A stretch of DNA of 35,525 nucleotides, taken from Endomicrobium sp. (GTDB lineage Bacteria > Elusimicrobiota > Endomicrobiia > Endomicrobiales > Endomicrobiaceae). The translations under genes were made by a program, and so were the position numbers. Position 1 is the first letter of the stretch, and every line of letters starts with the position of its first letter. This document shows positions 1 through 9,524 of this stretch, piece by piece. The notes beneath the pieces were generated by a model that made no database searches, was not told the DNA's origin, and saw only the letters and a program-made list of their open reading frames with translations. The DNA is taken from contig JAISEE010000008.1 of NCBI GenBank assembly GCA_031264325.1, positions 1-35,525 of the forward strand, given 5' to 3'.

Positions 1-746
1 CCTGAACCTGACATTAAACTTACACATCCTGTAGTCTTTAAAACGTCTTTAATTTTTGCTATCTCTGGATAATCTGTAAGGGCAAAATCTTCAAGCCTGT
101 TGAAACAAAATTTAAAAGCTTCGTTTGTATTAAAAGAATCATTGTCGATTTGAGCTTTGATTTTAGTAATTTTTGCCCTTTTTGTCAATGAAAATTTAAC
201 CTTTTTATAAATATCTGATGTGTTAACGCCAAAACCTGGATTTACAAGAATTACGTTTAAATTTTTAATAGATTTTAAAGGAGTAATAATATGTCCTATA
301 TCTTCGCACAGGGCTGTTCCTTCTGTAAAAAAGAATGGCACATCTGTTCCAAGTTTAGTGGCTATTTGTTCTAGTTCTTTTTTATTAGTTTTAACATTAT
401 AAAGCTTAACTAAAGCTACAATGGTTGCTGCGGCATCCGAAGAACCACCACCAAGCCCTCCGCCTATGGGAATTATTTTTTTTAAATGTATTCTGACGCC
501 TTTATTTATTTTAAAATAATCGTGAAATGCCTTTGTCGCTTTATAAATGATGTTGGTAGAATCTGTTGGCAATGCTTTATTATCGCATTCTAAAAATATG
601 CTTTTATCAATAAGTTCAAAAGAAAGTTCGTCATACAAGCTTACTGTTTGCATTATAGTTTTTAGCTTATGATAACCGTCTTCTCTTTTGTTTTTAATTT
701 CTAAGAAAAGATTAATTTTTGCTGGTGTTTTGAGAATTATTTTCAT
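1..746 (-). CDS. ispE: 4-diphosphocytidyl-2-C-methyl-D-erythritol kinase, 3' end truncated by window edge
   Basis: Manual reverse-strand translation from ATG at 746: MKIILKTPAKINLFLEIKNKREDGYHKLKTIMQTVSLYDEL...IPIGGGLGGGSSDAAATIVAL...; GHMP kinase motif GGGLGGGSSDAAA; no stop before position 1. Confidence 0.93.
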   Translation of the reverse strand, partial: MKIILKTPAKINLFLEIKNKREDGYHKLKTIMQTVSLYDELSFELIDKSIFLECDNKALPTDSTNIIYKATKAFHDYFKINKGVRIHLKKIIPIGGGLGGGSSDAAATIVALVKLYNVKTNKKELEQIATKLGTDVPFFFTEGTALCEDIGHIITPLKSIKNLNVILVNPGFGVNTSDIYKKVKFSLTKRAKITKIKAQIDNDSFNTNEAFKFCFNRLEDFALTDYPEIAKIKDVLKTTGCVSLMSGS

Positions 747-1145
747 TTTAATTATTATATGTTAACAGTACCCAGATCTAAATAAAAATTATAAGTCTGA
801 GAATTTTGGTTAAATTGCTATTGATTTTTTTAAAGTGTTTTATAATTTTGTCGTATCGCCATCTCATCAGTCCATATAATTTTCAAATAATTTTCAAAAA
901 TTTTTTTCTTTTTTTTGTCGGTTTGTCAATATAAATATCAAATTTATATACATTCATTAAAAATCTTCTTATCCAAATCGATAACTTTTTCACAACTTTT
1001 TTGCGATTTTCAATATACTCTGTTTTTAAATTAAAAATCATCTTGAGAAATACTTTACACATTTCGTAATTTGTGGCAAACAAAATTTTATATAAAAAAT
1101 ATTGATAATAATATAAAATAATTTGTTTTTTTCATGATATAATTT

Positions 1146-1540
1146 TTATGCAATTGTCAATCTTGGAACAATAGCAGAATAAATAGCACCTTCATCATAA
1201 TAGTTTTTTTAGCCATTTTTAGAGCCGAAAACTTTATACAGATTTAATGCAAGCATATTGCTTTCTTGGAATTCAAGAAAAATAAGCTTGGATTTTTTCA
1301 GTAAAGTTTTTTATTGTATCTGTAAGCATAAACTTAATACATCTTTGTTTTTAAATTTTTTAACATACAGTTATAGTAGTTATTTTCAACTTCATCCGCA
1401 ATTGTAGAGATTATATAATATTCAACTTTTGCTTTAGAATCTAAAAACATTTTTTTACTCCCATGGGTGACTATTAAATGATTTGCGCTCAATTTTAATA
1501 CATTGTTTAGAAGATTTTTTGGAAAGATTATCAAGTTCAT
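1146..1540 (-). pseudogene. rimI: Decayed ribosomal-protein-alanine N-acetyltransferase (RimI-like GNAT) pseudogene
   Basis: The ATG overlaps the pdxA stop (ATGA at 1540-1537). N-terminal half is the 68-aa ORF (...SKKMFLDSKAKVEYYIISTIADEV...). After stops/frameshift the frame resumes as KTLLKKSKLIFLEFQESNMLALNLYKVFGSKNG*KNYYDEGAIYSAIVPRLTIA*, matching the GNAT motif 'iFLEVRESNxxAlnLYkkxGFkxxgxRknYY'. Confidence 0.72.
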
Positions 1541-2478
1541 TTGAGGCTCTTTGCTTGTTTATATAGTTTTATACGATTTACAGCATATAAGATAGATTCT
1601 ATCATTGGGGAAACGTCGGCTTTGTTTTTGCCAGCAATATCAAAAGCCGTTCCATGCCCTGGAGATGTTCTTACAAAAGGTAGTCCTGCTGTAATATTTA
1701 CTATTTTTTTTTCATCTATGCATTTTAAAGGTATCATAAGTTGATCATGGTACATTGTACATACTAAGTCAAAAGAACCGTTTTTAGCTTTTAACCAAAC
1801 CGAATCTGCAGGTAAGGGTTTAGTTATATCGATTCCATGATTAAGCAAGACTTTGTAAGCTGGTATTATAATTTTTTGTTCTTCAGATCCAAAAATAAAA
1901 CTATCACCTGCGTGTGGATTTAAAGCACAAAAAGCAACTTTTATATTTTTTTTGCCTATAAAATCTATACTTAATTTTACTGTATCAATAATATTTTTTG
2001 TTTTTATGGTTTTATGAATTTTCGATATCGGAATATGTCTTGTTATCATAACGCCATGTATACTACCGCACGCCATTAACATTGCGACTTTTTTACTTTT
2101 TGTAAGTGTAGCCAATAGTTCCGTATGACCTAGATACTTCGATCCGGCAAGTTTTAATGATTTTTTTGAAATAGGTGCTGTTACTAAAGCGCTTACTTTG
2201 CCTGACATGCAATAACTTACAGCTTTTTTTATTGCTGACAAAGCAATCATGCCTGCCTTTTTTGAAGGAACACCTATCTTTACAGAGTTACCTACATTAG
2301 AACACTCTACAAAATCAAACGATATTTTACCTATAAATTTTGCAAGAGATTGCTTGTCACCAAAAACTATAGGACTACAAACTCTTTTTACTGCTAAAGA
2401 ATTTACAGCTCTGCACACTATTTCATAACTTATTCCTGCAGGATCTCCTAAAGTAATCGCTACATGGGGTTTAGACAT
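1537..2478 (-). CDS. pdxA: 4-hydroxythreonine-4-phosphate dehydrogenase (PdxA family)
   Basis: MSKPHVAITLGDPAGISYEI...; LGHTELLA; CALNPHAGD; MYHDQLMIPLK; TSPGHGTAFDIAGK. Confidence 0.95.
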   Translation of the reverse strand: MSKPHVAITLGDPAGISYEIVCRAVNSLAVKRVCSPIVFGDKQSLAKFIGKISFDFVECSNVGNSVKIGVPSKKAGMIALSAIKKAVSYCMSGKVSALVTAPISKKSLKLAGSKYLGHTELLATLTKSKKVAMLMACGSIHGVMITRHIPISKIHKTIKTKNIIDTVKLSIDFIGKKNIKVAFCALNPHAGDSFIFGSEEQKIIIPAYKVLLNHGIDITKPLPADSVWLKAKNGSFDLVCTMYHDQLMIPLKCIDEKKIVNITAGLPFVRTSPGHGTAFDIAGKNKADVSPMIESILYAVNRIKLYKQAKSLK

Positions 2479-2485
2479 TTCTTAA

Positions 2486-3535
2486 TTACCAAGTTTTGTT
2501 TATTTTAATATTAGCCTTAGACTTCAGTTCGTCAATATACTTATTTTGAGCTTTACTTACTCTGTTATGAACTAAAATTTCAGTTATGTCATTTTTTACG
2601 TCATTAAAAATAATGTCTTTCTTTGCATACTTTTCTTCAATTTTTAAAAAAAATAGTCCAATATCTGTTTTAATAGGTTCTTTGGTATAATCACCAACTT
2701 TCATTGAAAACGCAGTTTTATCCAAGACAGGTAAAAGATCGCCCTTAGCTACTATGCCCAAATCTCCATTTCTTGGTCTTGATGCGGGATCTTCAGAGTA
2801 TTGCCCGGCAATATCTGCAAAAGTTTGTCTTTGAAGCTCTTTTTTAATTGTGGCAACTTTGGCTTGAGCAACTTTTACTGTGTCATTGTTTGCGCCTTTA
2901 GGCAGGTTTATAAAGATTTGACGGACTCTTATCTGTTCACTTGACAATCTTTTAAAAATAATCGCAAGATTTGAAACTAAAGCGTCTTCTTCATGGTGTA
3001 AGTTTGTTTTTGCATCTTTTATTTTAATAGTAACCATATCGTAAAGAGCTCTTGTTTCAATTTCAGTAGGCATCTGAATTTTAGATTCTAAATTCTGTTT
3101 TAGGAGTTTTCTTATAGCAACCTGTTCAGAAATTTTTTTTTCAAAATCAGACATTGTCATATTTTCTTTTTTTAGCTCGGATGTAAATTCAGAATCGTTT
3201 GTAAATCGTTTTTTAATTTCGGTAATACCTTCTTGTATATCATTTTTTGAAGGCTTAATATTTTGTTTCTTTGCTTCTTGTTTTAAAACAATTTCAGTTA
3301 TTTTTTGATTTAAAACCATCTCTCTTAATTCATTTTCTTTTTGTTCTGTTTGCTCTGAAGTCGGTATGTTTTGTCTATATTCTTCTAACAGCGGAATAAA
3401 AATAGTATTAAATTCAGATTCAAAAATTGGCTCTCCGTTTATTACAGCCAAAGTTTTATCAGTGTCTTTAGATGTTCCCAATAAAGTACTCATGGCAAGA
3501 AATAACATTGCAATACATATTACAAATTTTTTCAT
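2486..3535 (-). CDS. SurA-like periplasmic peptidyl-prolyl isomerase (SurA_N plus parvulin domain)
   Basis: Signal peptide MKKFVICIAMLFLAMSTLLG; SurA N-like region; parvulin segment IRVRQIFINLPKG...FADIAGQYSEDPASRPRNGDLGIVAKGDLLP. Confidence 0.88.
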   Translation of the reverse strand: MKKFVICIAMLFLAMSTLLGTSKDTDKTLAVINGEPIFESEFNTIFIPLLEEYRQNIPTSEQTEQKENELREMVLNQKITEIVLKQEAKKQNIKPSKNDIQEGITEIKKRFTNDSEFTSELKKENMTMSDFEKKISEQVAIRKLLKQNLESKIQMPTEIETRALYDMVTIKIKDAKTNLHHEEDALVSNLAIIFKRLSSEQIRVRQIFINLPKGANNDTVKVAQAKVATIKKELQRQTFADIAGQYSEDPASRPRNGDLGIVAKGDLLPVLDKTAFSMKVGDYTKEPIKTDIGLFFLKIEEKYAKKDIIFNDVKNDITEILVHNRVSKAQNKYIDELKSKANIKINKTW

Positions 3536-3562
3536 TGTTTGTGCTTCTCCTGATGTGGCAAT

Positions 3563-4429
3563 TTATTTTTGTTGTTCACTTTCAGAAAACTGGACTTCAT
3601 AATTTACTTCAACGCCAAAATTTTCTTTTGCTTTGTTGAACCATTTATTAAATTTATCTTTCTCTAAAGTTTTTTTTATATTTTCTTTTGCTTTGTCAAA
3701 AGATATAGGTAAAAGTTTTTGTTCAGATATTTTAAGTATTACATGGAAGCCGTAGCGTGTTTCTATAATTTCCGACATTTCATTATTTTTAAGTTTTAAA
3801 GCTACTGTTTCAAATTCAGGCACAAGGGAACCCTGCTTCACATGCTCAAGCAATCCGCCATTTTGAGCCGTAATATCTTTAGAGACCTCTTTAGCTACTT
3901 GTTCAAATTTTGCACCATTTTTAAGCCTTTTGTAAACGCTTTGAGCCGTTTGTTTATCTGAGACAAGGATATGTCTCACAGTATATGCCATTGGTTTTTC
4001 AAATGTTGATTTATTTTTGTTATAGTAGTTTTGAATTTCACTATCTGAAGTTTTTATTTTTTCACTGATTTCCTTTAGGTAAATATCCATAAGAAGTCCG
4101 TCTTTATAGTCAGCAAATTGTTTTTGTTGTTCATTTTTAAAATTTTCTAAGGCTTTTTTGAATTTAACTTGTTTTTCTATACCTGCTTTTTTTGCTGCTT
4201 TTATTATTATGGACTGTTGTGCTATAAAATCTAAGAAACGTTTTTTTCCTATATCTGTAGCTACAAATTTTTGAAAATCAACAGACATGGTTGATAATTT
4301 ATTACTTAAGGCGCTTTTTGTAATTTTTTCATTGCCTACTTTAATAACAAACGGTTCATCTTTTTTACATGCCGAAAAAAATAATCCAAAAGCTATTAAG
4401 ACAGTAATTGTTAATACTAATTTTTTCAC
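3563..4429 (-). CDS. PpiC-type parvulin peptidyl-prolyl isomerase, probable lipoprotein
   Basis: Lipobox-like FGLFFSAC at the N-terminus; parvulin core YTVRHILVSDKQTAQSVYKRLKNGAKFEQVAKEVSKD...NGGLLEHVKQGSLVPEFE...YGFHVILK. Confidence 0.9.
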   Translation of the reverse strand: MKKLVLTITVLIAFGLFFSACKKDEPFVIKVGNEKITKSALSNKLSTMSVDFQKFVATDIGKKRFLDFIAQQSIIIKAAKKAGIEKQVKFKKALENFKNEQQKQFADYKDGLLMDIYLKEISEKIKTSDSEIQNYYNKNKSTFEKPMAYTVRHILVSDKQTAQSVYKRLKNGAKFEQVAKEVSKDITAQNGGLLEHVKQGSLVPEFETVALKLKNNEMSEIIETRYGFHVILKISEQKLLPISFDKAKENIKKTLEKDKFNKWFNKAKENFGVEVNYEVQFSESEQQK

Positions 4430-4527
4430 TAGAGCCTCCTTTATGTGATGTTACAAAATGTTGCAAATTGCTAAGGTATGAAGTATAGTTTACGCAACAG
4501 TGCAAAATTTTACTATTTTGCTTTTTG

Positions 4528-5457
4528 TTAGTCAAACATAAACTTTTTTCTTATTGAAACAAAAATTGAAATACCTACAATTAAAGTTATTACAACTAAG
4601 GATAGTCCTATGGAAATAGGTACGTATCTGAAAAAAATCATTTTTAATCCTACAAATATAAGAATGGCTGTGATTCCAATATGTAAAAATTTAAATTTGA
4701 AAACAAAGCCTGAAAGAAGAAAATATAAGGAACGTAAGCTCATTATTGCAAAGATATTAGAAGAATAAACTATAAAAGTATCTTTGGAAATCGAAAGAAT
4801 TGCCGGTATAGAATCTACTGCAAATATTAAGTCGCTCATTTCTATTACAATTAAGGCTGCAAGCATAGGAGTCGCATATATTTTTTTATTTTCTTTTATA
4901 AAAAAGGTGTTGTTCGCGGTATTATTTTTAAACGGGATTAGTTTTTTTATTATGTTATATGCAGTATTATATTTTGGGTTTATTTTTTTGCGATTTTTAT
5001 ATAATATTTTAATTGCTGTATAAATTAAAAGTACACCGAAAATATCATATATCATCCAGTGGGAAGCGTTTATAAGTTTAATTCCTATAAGTATAAATAA
5101 AAATCTTAAAATTATAGCTCCGCCAATGCCATAAGCTAAAACTTTTGATTGATTAGCTTTAGAAATTGTAAAATATGAAAATGTCATGAGAAAAACAAAC
5201 ATATTATCTATAGAAAGAAAATATTCCACAACATACCCTACAAAATATTCCAATGCTTTTTCGCAGCCAAGTGTAAAATATATACTTGCCCCAAAAAACA
5301 GTGAAAAACTTATCCAGACGCAAACTGCTATACCTGCTTTTTTTGTTTTTATATTGTCTTTATATTTATTATGTTTACTAAGTATTGATAAGTCAATAAA
5401 GAGGGCAGTTGTTACGATTGTCCAAAACATTAACCACATTAGAAATTTTACATCCAT
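4528..5457 (-). CDS. TerC/Alx family integral membrane protein
   Basis: Multi-TM protein with TerC motifs EYFLSIDNMFVFLMTFSYF and IEMSDLIFAVDSIPAILSISKDTFIVYSSNIFAIMSLRSLYF. Confidence 0.92.
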   Translation of the reverse strand: MDVKFLMWLMFWTIVTTALFIDLSILSKHNKYKDNIKTKKAGIAVCVWISFSLFFGASIYFTLGCEKALEYFVGYVVEYFLSIDNMFVFLMTFSYFTISKANQSKVLAYGIGGAIILRFLFILIGIKLINASHWMIYDIFGVLLIYTAIKILYKNRKKINPKYNTAYNIIKKLIPFKNNTANNTFFIKENKKIYATPMLAALIVIEMSDLIFAVDSIPAILSISKDTFIVYSSNIFAIMSLRSLYFLLSGFVFKFKFLHIGITAILIFVGLKMIFFRYVPISIGLSLVVITLIVGISIFVSIRKKFMFD

Positions 5458-5493
5458 TAAATCTCCAAATATTTGCAGCTACACTTCGGAAGC

Positions 5494-6585
5494 TTAGACA
5501 TTAAAACGGAACTTTATTATATCACCGTCTTTAATTACATATTTTTTTCCTTCGCTTCTTAGAAGACCTGCATCTTTTACGGCTTTTTCGCAGCCAAGTG
5601 TAAATAAATCGTCAAAACTCATGATTTCTGCTCTGATGAAGCCTTTTTCAAAGTCTGAGTGTATTGTACCTGCAGCCTGAGTAGCATAAGATCCTTTTTT
5701 GATCGTCCAGGCTCTTGCTTCAGTTTCCCCGGCTGTAAAAAATGTTTCAAGGTCAAGTAGATTGTAGCCTGATCTTATGAGATGATTAAGACCCGGCTCT
5801 TTAAGCCCCAAATTTTTTAAGAAAGCTTCTTTATCGCTTTCGGGCAACTCTGCAAGTTCTGCTTCAATTTTTGCACAAATAGGAATGTTTTGATTATTTT
5901 TATTTTTAACTTTTCCTTTTACGGCTATCGTATGCTTATTGCTCATTTTTGACAAGTCATTTTCTGAGATATTGCAGATATATAAAACAGGCTTTGCCGT
6001 TATTAAAAAAAAATCTTTTAATAATATTTTCTCATCATTGTTAAGTTTTAGTGTTCTAACTGGATTTCCTGTATCAAGATGGGTTTTTGTCTTTATTGCG
6101 AGCTCTATTTCGGCAAGCATTTTTTTATCGTTTAGTCTTACGGCTTTTTGAAGTCTTTTAAGCCTTTTTAAAATAGACTCCATGTCTGCCAAAATAAGTT
6201 CAGTATCTATAATTTCTATATCGCGTAAAGGATCAACTTCGTTCATTACGTGAGTTATATCTTTGTTTTCAAAGCATCTTACAACATGAACTATTGCTGC
6301 AGTTTCTCTTATATGGGCTAAAAATTGGTTACCCAAACCTTCCCCTTGCGATGCTCCTTTTACCAGACCAGCTATATCAACAAATTCAACTATTGCTGGA
6401 ACTTTTTTCTTTGCGTGATATATCTTTTTAAGAAAGTCCAAACGATTATCAGGGATCTCAACCGTTCCGATGTTCGGATCAATTGTACAGAAAGGGTAAT
6501 TTGCGACTTCAGCTTCTGCTTTTGTTATAGCGTTAAACAGCGTAGATTTTCCAACGTTTGGGAGACCTACAATACCAAGCTTCAT
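5494..6585 (-). CDS. ychF: Redox-regulated ATPase/GTPase YchF (OLA1 family)
   Basis: MKLGIVGLPNVGKSTLFNAITKAEAEVANYPFCTIDPNIGTVEIPD...; FVDIAGLVKGASQGEGLGNQFL; C-terminal TGS domain. Confidence 0.97.
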   Translation of the reverse strand: MKLGIVGLPNVGKSTLFNAITKAEAEVANYPFCTIDPNIGTVEIPDNRLDFLKKIYHAKKKVPAIVEFVDIAGLVKGASQGEGLGNQFLAHIRETAAIVHVVRCFENKDITHVMNEVDPLRDIEIIDTELILADMESILKRLKRLQKAVRLNDKKMLAEIELAIKTKTHLDTGNPVRTLKLNNDEKILLKDFFLITAKPVLYICNISENDLSKMSNKHTIAVKGKVKNKNNQNIPICAKIEAELAELPESDKEAFLKNLGLKEPGLNHLIRSGYNLLDLETFFTAGETEARAWTIKKGSYATQAAGTIHSDFEKGFIRAEIMSFDDLFTLGCEKAVKDAGLLRSEGKKYVIKDGDIIKFRFNV

Positions 6586-6605
6586 ACAATAAACCTCAAA
6601 GTTAA

Positions 6606-7892
6606 TTATTTTCTTATTGCTCCATTGCCTTTTACTACATATTTTGTAGTGGTAAGTTCTTTTATTCCCATAGCTCCCCTGGCGTGCAGTTTTTGTGTTG
6701 AAATACCTATTTCGCAGCCAAGTCCAAAAACACTGCCATCGTGAAGTCTTGTGGAAGCATTTACAAAAACTGCTGCTGCATCAACCTCAGATATAAACTT
6801 GTCTGCAGTTGTTTTGTTGTTTGTTATAATTGCTTCTGAATGTTTTGAGCCGTACTTATTTATATGTGATATAGCCTTTTCCAAAGAGTTGACAACTTTT
6901 ATTGATATTTTAAGATCTAAATATTCGGTGATCCAATCTTTTTCTTCGGCAGATTTTATAGTGTTTACTATATTTCTTGAAATCTCACAACCTTTGATTT
7001 CAACGTTTTTTTTACTGTATATTTCACATAACTTTGGCAGAATTTTATCCGCAATGTCTTTATGTATAAGCAATGTTTCCATTGCATTGCATACAGAAGG
7101 TCTTTGACATTTGGCATTTATGGCTATATTTATAGACATATCAATATCGGCATCTTTATCTATATATATGTGACACAAACCTTTCCCATGTGACAGCACA
7201 GGTATAGTGGTATTTTTTTTGACGAATTTAACAAATTCTTCACTTCCTCGCGGTATAAGTAAATCTATGTAATTATCTAAATGCAAAAGCTCTTGCACAG
7301 CACTTCTGTCTGCAGTATCAATAAACTGAACGGCATTTTCAGGCATGCCTGCTTTTACGCCATCCTTGCAGATTATTTTTGCAAGAATTCTATTTGTGTT
7401 TAAAGCCTCAGAGCCACCTTTCAAAATAACAGCGTTTCCTGCTTTTAGACAAAGCGTTGCCGCATCTACTGTAACATTGGGGCGTGCTTCATAAATCATA
7501 GCTATAACTCCTAAGGGCACTCTTATCTTTTTAACATTAATATCAAACGAAGACTTTATTTTTTCAGCAACAGTTCCGACGGGATCCTGTAAAAGTATTA
7601 CATTTTTTATGCCTGTTATTATATCTTTGACTCGTTTATCGCTTAAAGTCAACCTATCTATAAGAGTAGATGATATTTTTGATTCTTTTGCCGTTTGAAC
7701 ATCTATTTTGTTGTGAAAAAGTATTTCCTTTATATTTTGCTGTAAAGCTTCTGCTATTGCCGCAAGAAAATTATTTTTTTGTTGAGCACTCATAACTGAA
7801 AGCTTAACTGTCGCTTCTTTTGCCGTTCTTGCTTTAAGTTGTACTGTTTGTTTTATTTTATTATTGTTATTATTGTTCATAGTTATCTCCAA
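6606..7892 (-). CDS. proA: Glutamate-5-semialdehyde dehydrogenase (gamma-glutamyl phosphate reductase)
   Basis: VPLGVIAMIYEARPNVTVDAATLCLKAGNAVILKGGSEA; NAKCQRPSVCNAMETLL; NASTRLHDGSVFGLGCEIGISTQKLHARGAMG. Confidence 0.96.
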   Translation of the reverse strand: MEITMNNNNNNKIKQTVQLKARTAKEATVKLSVMSAQQKNNFLAAIAEALQQNIKEILFHNKIDVQTAKESKISSTLIDRLTLSDKRVKDIITGIKNVILLQDPVGTVAEKIKSSFDINVKKIRVPLGVIAMIYEARPNVTVDAATLCLKAGNAVILKGGSEALNTNRILAKIICKDGVKAGMPENAVQFIDTADRSAVQELLHLDNYIDLLIPRGSEEFVKFVKKNTTIPVLSHGKGLCHIYIDKDADIDMSINIAINAKCQRPSVCNAMETLLIHKDIADKILPKLCEIYSKKNVEIKGCEISRNIVNTIKSAEEKDWITEYLDLKISIKVVNSLEKAISHINKYGSKHSEAIITNNKTTADKFISEVDAAAVFVNASTRLHDGSVFGLGCEIGISTQKLHARGAMGIKELTTTKYVVKGNGAIRK

Positions 7893-9103
7893 GAAAATAG
7901 ATGTAAAATCAAATATAAAAATATTTTAGCATATGCAAATGCAAAAATAAATTCTATAAACAACATTATTAAAATTACAATTTTTTTTAAGTATAATATA
8001 TATAAATATAATATAAATAATATAATAAAAAATAAGGTGTTATCATAAATATTTGTTTTGAATTTTTTAAATAAACCAAATAAGCCAAAAGATAATTTTA
8101 TCACATAAACATAAATTTGTTATTCTTGTTGTCGTTGTCGATCACTACTTACAAATAAACACAAATATAGTAATAACTAATTTAAAGTGTTCTATATTTG
8201 ATTGCAGAAAATAATATTCTATTTGCAATATTTTATTACAAACTATTTACAAATGATATGAGATTGAGGATAATGAAGGTTGTACTGTAATTTTTAAACA
8301 TCGCGATTATTAATGCAGCGATGTCGCAATTTGATGGAACGTATTATAATTATACTTTTAATTATACTTTGAAACATTTTAAATAATTTAAAATGTTGGA
8401 ATATTTGATAAATTCATGTTTTGACTCTAGTGTTTTAGTAATTATGTGTAATACTTTTTTTCTTCTGCTTCTTTATTATTGCTGTTATTTCTTCTTTTTT
8501 ACGTTTTTATTATGCTTATAGTTATTTATATAGTGAAAAATGGTGACAACTCTAACCATTAAGATTATAATTGCAGGTCATTTACACGAATTATTTTGTT
8601 TTCATAAAGACTAACTTTATGATTATTAGAGTTTGTGCTTCTTGTTGTTTTTAGAAAGAATACAAGTAGCGCTAAAGTAATTTTATAGTTTTATGATATT
8701 GAAAATCCGCATAGCATTCTGATACTAAACATGATATAAGATCTTGCCAGTAATATTAAATTTTTTCATAGCTTTTTTCATATGATAGTGTTGAAGTGTA
8801 TAATTAGCAAGGTTTGAAAGAGGTTAAATCTGTGGAATACAGTTAATTGATGGGAAGCAATAGCAAAACAATATCAATAGTAAAGATTTATAAAAGTAAC
8901 TTGTTTTAAACTGTGTTTTAAAAATCTACTATAGCAAGTATAGTAAGCAGGTATTTATGTTATGAAATTTTATAAAGTTTGACTATTTGATAAAAGTTTG
9001 GTATTGATTATAATAAAAATGCATTTATGATGTTATTATGCATATTGTAATATGTTGATATGTTGGTAAAAGTAATGTGAGACGTTTAAAAGGAGACGTT
9101 AAA

Positions 9104-9451
9104 ATGAAAGAAGGAATACATCCAAAGTATGAAACAAGTGTAGTTTCTTGTGCTTGTGGTTATACTTTTAAGACTCGTTCAACAAAACCTTCCATTAAAT
9201 TAGAAATATGTTCAAATTGTCATCCTTTTTTTACAGGTAAGCAGAAATTTATAGACACAGCTGGAAGAATTGAAAAGTTTCAGAAACGCTTTGTTAAAAC
9301 TGAAGGTAAAACTTTAGTAAAAAAGAAAACTGAAAGAAAGATTGTAAAACCAAGAAAAGCTACTGAAAAAACACTTATCACTTCTTTTTCCACTTCTTTC
9401 AAAAGATCAAAAGTTCGTTCCAAAAAAGATAAAGAAATTAAAAGTAAGTAG
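9104..9451 (+). CDS. rpmE: 50S ribosomal protein L31 with long basic C-terminal extension
   Basis: ATG at 9104 after [34 protein letters not shown]...[30 protein letters not shown]; Zn-binding CxC/CxxC retained; Lys/Arg-rich tail follows. Confidence 0.95.
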   Translation: MKEGIHPKYETSVVSCACGYTFKTRSTKPSIKLEICSNCHPFFTGKQKFIDTAGRIEKFQKRFVKTEGKTLVKKKTERKIVKPRKATEKTLITSFSTSFKRSKVRSKKDKEIKSK

Positions 9452-9524
9452 TTTATAAAATAATTTTATGACAGAATTTTATTCTGAAAAGAGGTTTTGT
9501 CACATTTGTCGCAAACAATAAATT

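Noticed and set aside
220-402. 60-aa plus-strand ORF
   Set aside because: Antisense to the well-supported ispE coding frame.
883-1083. 66-aa minus-strand ORF (MFATNYEMCKVFLKMIFNLK...)
   Set aside because: AT-rich Lys/Ile-biased composition, no recognisable motif or clear ribosome-binding site; not enough support.
1334-1540. Possible RadC fragment (FPKNLLNNVLKLSANHLIVTH resembles the RadC 'lsAnslIlvHNHPSG' core)
   Set aside because: The following sequence matches RimI (GNAT) in order and spacing through to the C-terminus, and the ATGA overlap with pdxA fits a whole gene start; one rimI pseudogene explains it better.
6325-6744. 139-aa plus-strand ORF
   Set aside because: Antisense shadow across ychF and proA.
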